From Nitrososphaerota archaeon (GTDB taxonomy: Archaea > Thermoproteota > Nitrososphaeria > Nitrososphaerales > Gagatemarchaeaceae), in assembly GCA_029785085.1 (NCBI GenBank), contig JAFMAI010000006.1, forward strand, positions 1 through 57,679: a stretch of 57,679 bases of DNA, read 5' to 3'. A program made the position numbers and the translations under genes. Shown piece by piece: positions 53,479-57,679 of the stretch (positions are counted from its first letter, which is position 1; each line of letters starts with the position of its first letter). The notes under the pieces were generated by a model that did no database searches, had not been told where the DNA came from, and worked only from the letters and a program-made list of their open reading frames with translations.

Positions 53479-54405
53479 TCATGCCGCCAGCGCCACCGCG
53501 TAGAGCAGGCCGAAGGCTGCCATCAGCTGAGCCGCCTTCCTGTCGGGGGCCACCAGGGGGAGCCTTGCCGCGAAGGCCTTCGTCAGGCGGAGCGCCAGGG
53601 GCGCGCTCAGGAGCACGATGAGCAGCCACGGGCGGTCCAGCAGGACGCTCAGGGCGACCGTCAGCACGTATGAGAGGGCGACCACCCAGTCGTAGGCCTC
53701 TAGGGCGCGCCTCTGTCCGAGGAGCGTCGCCACCGTCGTCCTCCCTATGGACCTGTCCTCGTCCACGTCACGCGCGTCGTCTACCAGCAGCACCGACGCC
53801 ACCAGCATGCCCAGCGGCACGGAATAGACGACCGCTTCGAGCGCCAGAGAACCCGTCTGCAGGTAGTGGGCTCCCAGGAACATGAGCGGGCCCCACACGA
53901 CGAAGACCAGGAGCTCGCCCATCCCCTTGTCCTTCAGCCTCAGGGGCGGCGCGTTGTATGAGAGCATCAGGACTACAGCCGCGGCGACTATCACCAGGGA
54001 AAACGGCCTTTCCATGGCTGTGAGGGCCACTCCGGAGCCCAGCCCAACCGCCATCATGGCAGCCGCGTAGACCACGGTCGCCCTCAGCGAGAGGAATCCG
54101 CTCAGGACCGGGTGGGGCTTCAGGGCTTGTGTCCCCGGGCGGTCGGCGCCCGTCATCACGTCGTAGCAGTCGTTCAACAGGTTTGCGCTGGCGTGTATGG
54201 GGACCACCATCAACAGGGCGAGGACGTAGAGCAGCGGAGAGACCTGGTGCCAGTCCGAGATGAACGTGCCCGCCGTGATGGCCACGGCGCTCATCAGGAA
54301 GCTCCAGGGGCCGGTGACCAGGAACATCTTCCTGGTCGTGGACGCGTTTTCGAAGCGGGAGCCGGCCTCCAGCTCCGCAGACTTCCTCTCGGCGCGGTCA
54401 GCCAT
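53479..54405 (-). CDS. UbiA-family prenyltransferase
   Basis: About 308 residues with eight or nine membrane segments. The two Asp-rich prenyl-diphosphate motifs are NLLNDCYDVMTGADRPG and DDARDVDEDRSIGRTT, with YNAPPLRLKDKGMGE as in MenA-like members. Members attach a prenyl chain to a quinone precursor or another acceptor, so a menaquinone or related lipid role is likely. Start ATG at 54405 gives MADRAERKSAELEAG and overlaps the end of the MFS gene by eight bases. The closest type is 1,4-dihydroxy-2-naphthoate prenyltransferase, without proof. Confidence 0.87.
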   Translation of the reverse strand: MADRAERKSAELEAGSRFENASTTRKMFLVTGPWSFLMSAVAITAGTFISDWHQVSPLLYVLALLMVVPIHASANLLNDCYDVMTGADRPGTQALKPHPVLSGFLSLRATVVYAAAMMAVGLGSGVALTAMERPFSLVIVAAAVVLMLSYNAPPLRLKDKGMGELLVFVVWGPLMFLGAHYLQTGSLALEAVVYSVPLGMLVASVLLVDDARDVDEDRSIGRTTVATLLGQRRALEAYDWVVALSYVLTVALSVLLDRPWLLIVLLSAPLALRLTKAFAARLPLVAPDRKAAQLMAAFGLLYAVALAA

Positions 54406-55528
54406 CGGCTCCGCTCCTCCTCGTCCAGGGGTGCTCCATGCTGACGCCCTTGGTCTCTCTGCAGAAGAGCACCGCAACGAAGGACAGCGCGCAGTACACG
54501 ACGATCATCAGGGAGACGTAGGGCCACCCCTGCAGGGCGCCTCCTGCCGCGGCCACCAGGGAAGCCGCGAAGAGAGGAGCCAGCCCGCCCCCGAGGAATA
54601 TGCCGATGGTGTGGCTCAGCCCGACGCCTGAGAACCTGTAGATCGGAGGGAACTGCTCGGCGAACCACGTCGTGGCCAGAGCGGTGTTGACAGTGGTGGA
54701 GAGGAGCATGAGTATCACCGCCGTGGCGATGAGAGAAGGGACGCTCGTGTTGAGCAGCATGAAGAAAGGAAAGGCCAGGACGCCCGGGGCCAGGGAGCCG
54801 GCGGCCATCACCATCTTCCTGCCCTTCCTGTCCGCCACCACCATGAACCCCACCACCTCGAATATGGAGACCACGCCCGCCACTATCAGCCCCATGATCA
54901 GCGGCGCGGAGCTCACCCTGAGGAGCGCGAGGTAGCCGGTCGCGAACGTGGTCAGAACGAAGAACGCGGCCGGGGTGGACATGGTGGCGACCGAGAGCAG
55001 CAGCACCAGCCTCCACTGGTCTCTCATGACCATGACCGCGGGCATCCTGAGGGTCTCCTTCCGCTGTACCAGGCTCTCGAATATCTCGGTCTCGGAGAAG
55101 CGGTATCTCATCACGGCCGCTCCCGCAAGCGCGACCGCGCCGAGCAGGAAGGCGGTGCGCCAGCCTTCTGCCAGGAACCGAGCCTTGCCCATCAGCCCGA
55201 GGAACGAGACAAAGACCCCGGCGGCGAAGACGGCTCCGATTATCGTCCCCTGGCCGACCCAGTTCCCCCAGAACGCCCTCCACTTGGACCTGCTCGCCTG
55301 CTCCGTGATCCACGTGGATGCGCCTCCCCACTCTCCGCCGAACCCGAAGCCGTGAAAGAACCTGAAGACCACCAACAGCACGCTTCCCATCACGCCTATT
55401 GTGATGTGGTCATCTTTGCTCGAATTCTTGGGCCCAAGGACGAGCCCTCTAGGGCTCCCATAGACGAAATAGCCCCTATCCCGAGTCTTCACGGCCATTT
55501 CGAACTTTGACGGCTCGTTTTGGGTCAA
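54398..55528 (-). CDS. MFS transporter of the metabolite:proton symporter type, 5'-truncated
   Basis: 376 residues. From about residue 45, the protein follows MHS/sugar-porter-like transporters: FRFFHGFGFGGEWGGASTWI (the GFGxGGEWGGA motif after TM4), then about eight further membrane segments with VADRKGRKMVMAAG between halves. The first three or four helices normally present are missing. In their place is MTQNEPSKFEMAVKTRDRGY, with no membrane character and no likeness to the family. The join lies near 55410, so a recombination has probably replaced the 5' end. It is likely inactive as a transporter, though translated frame and coupling to ubiA are intact. Confidence 0.75.
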   Translation of the reverse strand: MTQNEPSKFEMAVKTRDRGYFVYGSPRGLVLGPKNSSKDDHITIGVMGSVLLVVFRFFHGFGFGGEWGGASTWITEQASRSKWRAFWGNWVGQGTIIGAVFAAGVFVSFLGLMGKARFLAEGWRTAFLLGAVALAGAAVMRYRFSETEIFESLVQRKETLRMPAVMVMRDQWRLVLLLSVATMSTPAAFFVLTTFATGYLALLRVSSAPLIMGLIVAGVVSIFEVVGFMVVADRKGRKMVMAAGSLAPGVLAFPFFMLLNTSVPSLIATAVILMLLSTTVNTALATTWFAEQFPPIYRFSGVGLSHTIGIFLGGGLAPLFAASLVAAAGGALQGWPYVSLMIVVYCALSFVAVLFCRETKGVSMEHPWTRRSGADG

Positions 55529-55564
55529 ATCCTTCCCCGATTAGAGGATGAGGCTGGTAATAAA

Positions 55565-55594
55565 CTGTCGGGTAATATCCTGTCGGGTAATATC
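55565..55594. repeat. Short direct tandem repeat
   Basis: Two exact copies of the 15-base unit CTGTCGGGTAATATC (55565-55579 and 55580-55594), flanked on the left by GGTAATAAA and on the right by CTGTG, the start of a third partial copy. It lies between the broken end of the MFS gene and the small Cys-rich gene, where sequence has been rearranged. Could be a recombination scar or binding site. Confidence 0.6.
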
Positions 55595-55706
55595 CTGTGC
55601 CAGCATTCCACAGCTTGGTATCGAATCGAATCTGTGCCAAAACTGTCCGCGAGTATGGCTGCCGAACACTCCCACCAAGGGGCAGGAACCAACCACCAGC
55701 CTGCCC

Positions 55707-55862
55707 CTAGCGCGCGACCAGGCTCTTTCCGCTCCGGACCCAGGCCGCCTTTTCCATCACTTCGCAGATGACTTCACTACACTCCGAACACCTGATTGTT
55801 GTCCCCTCTTCTACGGGGTAGAACTCCCTCAGGGTCACCCTGCATCTGAGCCCGGCATACAT
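55707..55862 (-). CDS. Small Cys-rich (zinc-ribbon-like) protein
   Basis: 51 residues from ATG at 55862: starts MYAGLRCRVTLREF and contains IRCSECSEVICEV, giving a C-x2-C pair plus two further Cys, then a basic end SGKSLVAR. On the minus strand, CTTAAATCC lies about 27-35 bases before the ATG, a good leaderless TATA box. It lies directly downstream of the integrase on the same strand. Such mini zinc ribbons are common in archaeal mobile elements; the function is unknown. Confidence 0.55.
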   Translation of the reverse strand: MYAGLRCRVTLREFYPVEEGTTIRCSECSEVICEVMEKAAWVRSGKSLVAR

Positions 55863-55885
55863 GCTGTCACGGACGGCGTCCGGAT

Positions 55886-57211
55886 TTAAGGCGCTGAGTG
55901 CTCCTTCAGCAGCTCAGCAACCCCAGGGTGCTTCAGGAGCACCTCCAGCAGCCTGTCGTGCTTCTCAAGCCTCTCCTCGAGCCCCTTTTTCTCGTCTTTG
56001 AGGGTGAGGAGCTCCAGCTTCATGTCCTTGAGGTCCCCTTCATTTGCTGCTTCCACCTCTTCTAGTCTCTGGGTGAGGGCCGCTTCGTTCCTGTACGCCT
56101 CCCCTATTGAGAGGAAGGGCATCGCCCTCAGGTACTGCTCCACCGCCGGCTTCGGGAGGTGCCTGTCGTAGTGCTCCTTGGTCCCCGTGTAGTGGCCTAT
56201 CAGCTTCTCGACATACTCCTCGGCGATGTAGTCCTTGGCGACGTTGTCGTAAAACTTCCTGAACCCGTGAGCCATATGCACCTCATGTCGTCTCTTCTTC
56301 TCAGTTCTCAGTCCGCTACTCCACAGGAGGTCACTGATGGCATTCGCTATCCCCCTGGTCTTCCACCTCAGCCACTCATCTTCCCAAGCCCTCCTAGTGA
56401 CCACCGCGGGAGAGTCCGCCGTGATCTTCTGCCCCTCCCTGGCCCTGACCTCGAGGTATTCGGCCCGCTTTTGGTACGCCTCCTTCATGATCAAGGTGTC
56501 GTATTCGTCCCCTCCCTCCTCAGAGTAGACCGTCATCGCTCCGCACAGGAGCTCCGCCCCCGCCGGGAGAACATGCAACCCGTTCACCCCCAGCTTCAGC
56601 TCTCCGGGCTCCGGGACCACTACCTCCCCCGCCTTCCTGTACACCGGCCGCACGTCCTCCACGTCCAGGAAGGCGAAGGCCCCCACCCGTACCCCTGCGG
56701 AACACATGAAGAGGATGGCCACCTGCAGCTGTATCCACGCCCTCGGGAGCATCAGCCGTATCTCCTCCAGGCGGTACTCCCTGTCGTCCTTGGTGGTTCT
56801 CCCGCTCTCGATAAGCCTCATGAGCTTCTTCCACGGGAGGAGAATCTCGTTCATCTCGCAGGCGAGTATTATGGGCCTCAGCCTGTGCCTCGTCTCCGTG
56901 GTCCCAATCTTCTTCGCCAGGATGAGGGGGTTGTACTCCCGGATGAAGCGTATCACCAGCCTCTTCGCCTGGGCCGGGTCCTTCCTGAATGCCTCCACCA
57001 ACCTAACCATCCCCTCCTCCACCTCCTTCGAGGTGATCTTGACGGCGAAGTCGGGCCCGGGTTTGTGGTGTATCTTCTTCGGGTCCGCGAACCCGGCGAA
57101 CTCCAGGAACCACCTGGCGTCCCGCTTGTAGTCCTCCTTGGTGTGGGGGGACTTCACAGCCTCCCAGGGAAGGATTACTTCATCCTCTTTGGGGTCAGGC
57201 ACGGTTCTCAC
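55886..57211 (-). CDS. Tyrosine recombinase/integrase with C-terminal coiled coil
   Basis: 441 residues. The N-terminal SAM-like DNA-binding region starts near YKRDARWFLEFAGF. The catalytic set is Arg in CSAGVRVGAFAFLD, His-x-x-Arg in MAHGFRKFYDN, His in LIGHYTGTK and Tyr in EHYDRHLPK, so all core residues appear present. A long charged coiled coil follows (LTQRLEEVEAANEGDLKDM to LEERLEKHDRLLEVLL). It lies 40 bases downstream of the 3' end of tRNA-Asn on the same strand, the usual position for an integrase that uses a tRNA attachment site. A decayed paralog lies at 52.2-52.7 kb. Confidence 0.9.
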   Translation of the reverse strand: MRTVPDPKEDEVILPWEAVKSPHTKEDYKRDARWFLEFAGFADPKKIHHKPGPDFAVKITSKEVEEGMVRLVEAFRKDPAQAKRLVIRFIREYNPLILAKKIGTTETRHRLRPIILACEMNEILLPWKKLMRLIESGRTTKDDREYRLEEIRLMLPRAWIQLQVAILFMCSAGVRVGAFAFLDVEDVRPVYRKAGEVVVPEPGELKLGVNGLHVLPAGAELLCGAMTVYSEEGGDEYDTLIMKEAYQKRAEYLEVRAREGQKITADSPAVVTRRAWEDEWLRWKTRGIANAISDLLWSSGLRTEKKRRHEVHMAHGFRKFYDNVAKDYIAEEYVEKLIGHYTGTKEHYDRHLPKPAVEQYLRAMPFLSIGEAYRNEAALTQRLEEVEAANEGDLKDMKLELLTLKDEKKGLEERLEKHDRLLEVLLKHPGVAELLKEHSAP

Positions 57212-57250
57212 CCGAATAATTCGGGTACTGGTTTAACACGGTAAAGCGAG

Positions 57251-57358
57251 CGGCGACGGTCGGACTCGAACCGACGGCCAATTGGTCTCTGCCTGGCGAG
57301 CTAACAGCCAATTGCTCTACCACGCTGCCCAGTCTCTGGACTTCTGAGCTACGTCGCC
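57251..57358 (-). tRNA. tRNA-Asn (GTT) with two introns
   Basis: Minus strand. Acceptor GGCGACG/CGTCGCC, discriminator G. T-arm GTCGG TTCGAGT CCGAC. Anticodon stem ATTGG/CCAAT, loop CTGTTA-A with anticodon GTT. A 15-base intron (57287-57301, GCTCGCCAGGCAGAG) follows position 37, the canonical site. A second insert of about 19 bases (about 57325-57343) splits the D-loop between GCTCAG and CGTGGTAGAGC. Removing both gives a normal 74-base tRNA. The exact D-loop intron ends may shift by a base. Confidence 0.85.
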
Positions 57359-57475
57359 GCACCCGGTCCGTTCCGAGATGCGCTCAAAAACATTCTTAGT
57401 GTGAAGGCGGTGTTTGACGAGACCAAGGTCCACGGCTCCTGAGAATAGAAATGAGTATTCTGAGGAACTTTTCGG

Positions 57476-57679
57476 TCATTCGTGGAATATTACGCGATAC
57501 CTCTCAGGGACAAGGTCATGAATCAGTGCTTGCCGAGGTCTCAATTTCTGACCCGGTTTCTTGAATTCAAGAAAGTATACTGTATTGTCTTTCACGCCTA
57601 TTCTGTCACATACAACCAACGGCGAGAATACCGTCCAACCCATCCTCCTTAGCTCATTGGCAACATTCTCTTCATTGGC
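57476..57679 (-). CDS. PD-(D/E)XK nuclease-like protein, partial at the window edge
   Basis: 67 residues of the C-terminal part; the 5' end lies outside the window. The frame is open from the right edge, begins ANEENVANELRRMGWTVFSP, and has the nuclease core CDRIGVKDNTVYFLEFKKPG with D, then E-x-K, followed by RPRQALIHDL. The pattern resembles VRR-NUC or related restriction-fold nucleases. It ends in RYRVIFHE with TGA at 57476-57478. Its position beside the tRNA and integrase suggests it may also be an accessory gene. Confidence 0.6.
   Translation of the reverse strand, partial: ANEENVANELRRMGWTVFSPLVVCDRIGVKDNTVYFLEFKKPGQKLRPRQALIHDLVPERYRVIFHE

Noticed and set aside
55565-55594. CRISPR array
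   Set aside because: Only two adjoining 15-base copies with no spacers.

Overview
This window is archaeal chromosomal DNA of high G+C content. The archaeal signature genes are aIF2-beta, a RIO1-type kinase followed by a two-KH (Dim2-like) protein, topoisomerase VI A and B, DUF424, an RPA-type OB-fold protein, archaeal myo-inositol-1-phosphate synthase, the archaeal AsnRS-like asparagine synthetase, a dolichyl-phosphate GlcNAc-phosphotransferase-type enzyme and a tRNA-Asn with two introns. A tubulin-like protein without a recognisable T7 loop, together with a bacterial-type grpE-dnaK-dnaJ cluster, fits a Nitrososphaeria/Thaumarchaeota or other TACK lineage. That placement is inference. Many starts are GTG or TTG, genes often overlap by 4-8 bases, and several promoters look leaderless.

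Layout. 1-6178 is a purine or N-heterocycle catabolism block: a three-subunit molybdenum hydroxylase (left end cut by the window), adenine deaminase and a guanine-deaminase-like amidohydrolase, with a carbamate kinase on the opposite strand. 7383-7946 holds a transposase remnant and tRNA-Thr. 7999-11222 carries a threonine-synthase paralog, tRNA-Leu, a proline iminopeptidase, a phosphatase and an OB-fold protein. 11320-16339 is a cell-surface glycan cluster, ending at tRNA-Gln. 16641-22426 contains a surface protein broken by an amber codon, a ZIP-like transporter, an AmmeMemoRadiSam enzyme, thioredoxin reductase and a membrane protein that resembles ribophorin I in layout. 22484-28534 has the glycine decarboxylase subunits, a MIP18-like protein, the FtsZ-like protein and MetRS. 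28575-31867 is a tightly overlapping methyl-cycle and purine-salvage operon (ahcY, two MTAP-family phosphorylases, apt). 31962-42025 is an information-processing and chaperone block: aIF2-beta, DUF424, the Hsp70 operon, RIO1, KH, top6B and top6A.

42083-50773 carries inositol-phosphate synthase, an Lrp regulator, asparagine synthetase, a HAD phosphatase and an aspartate-family operon (broken asd, then hom, lysC, thrB, thrC). 50774-57679 is a degraded accessory region: a frameshifted AAA+ ATPase, an integrase relic paralogous to an intact integrase nearby, a 3'-truncated enoyl-CoA hydratase, UbiA, a 5'-truncated MFS transporter, a small Cys-rich protein, the intact integrase next to tRNA-Asn, and a partial PD-(D/E)XK-like nuclease at the right edge.

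Most notable: a 527-residue LAGLIDADG intein inside topoisomerase VI subunit A; an N-terminal frameshift in the adjacent top6B; a collapsed asd relic at the head of the threonine operon; a tRNA-Asn with a D-loop intron plus a canonical intron; an amber-interrupted surface protein; and a possible ribophorin-I-like protein.
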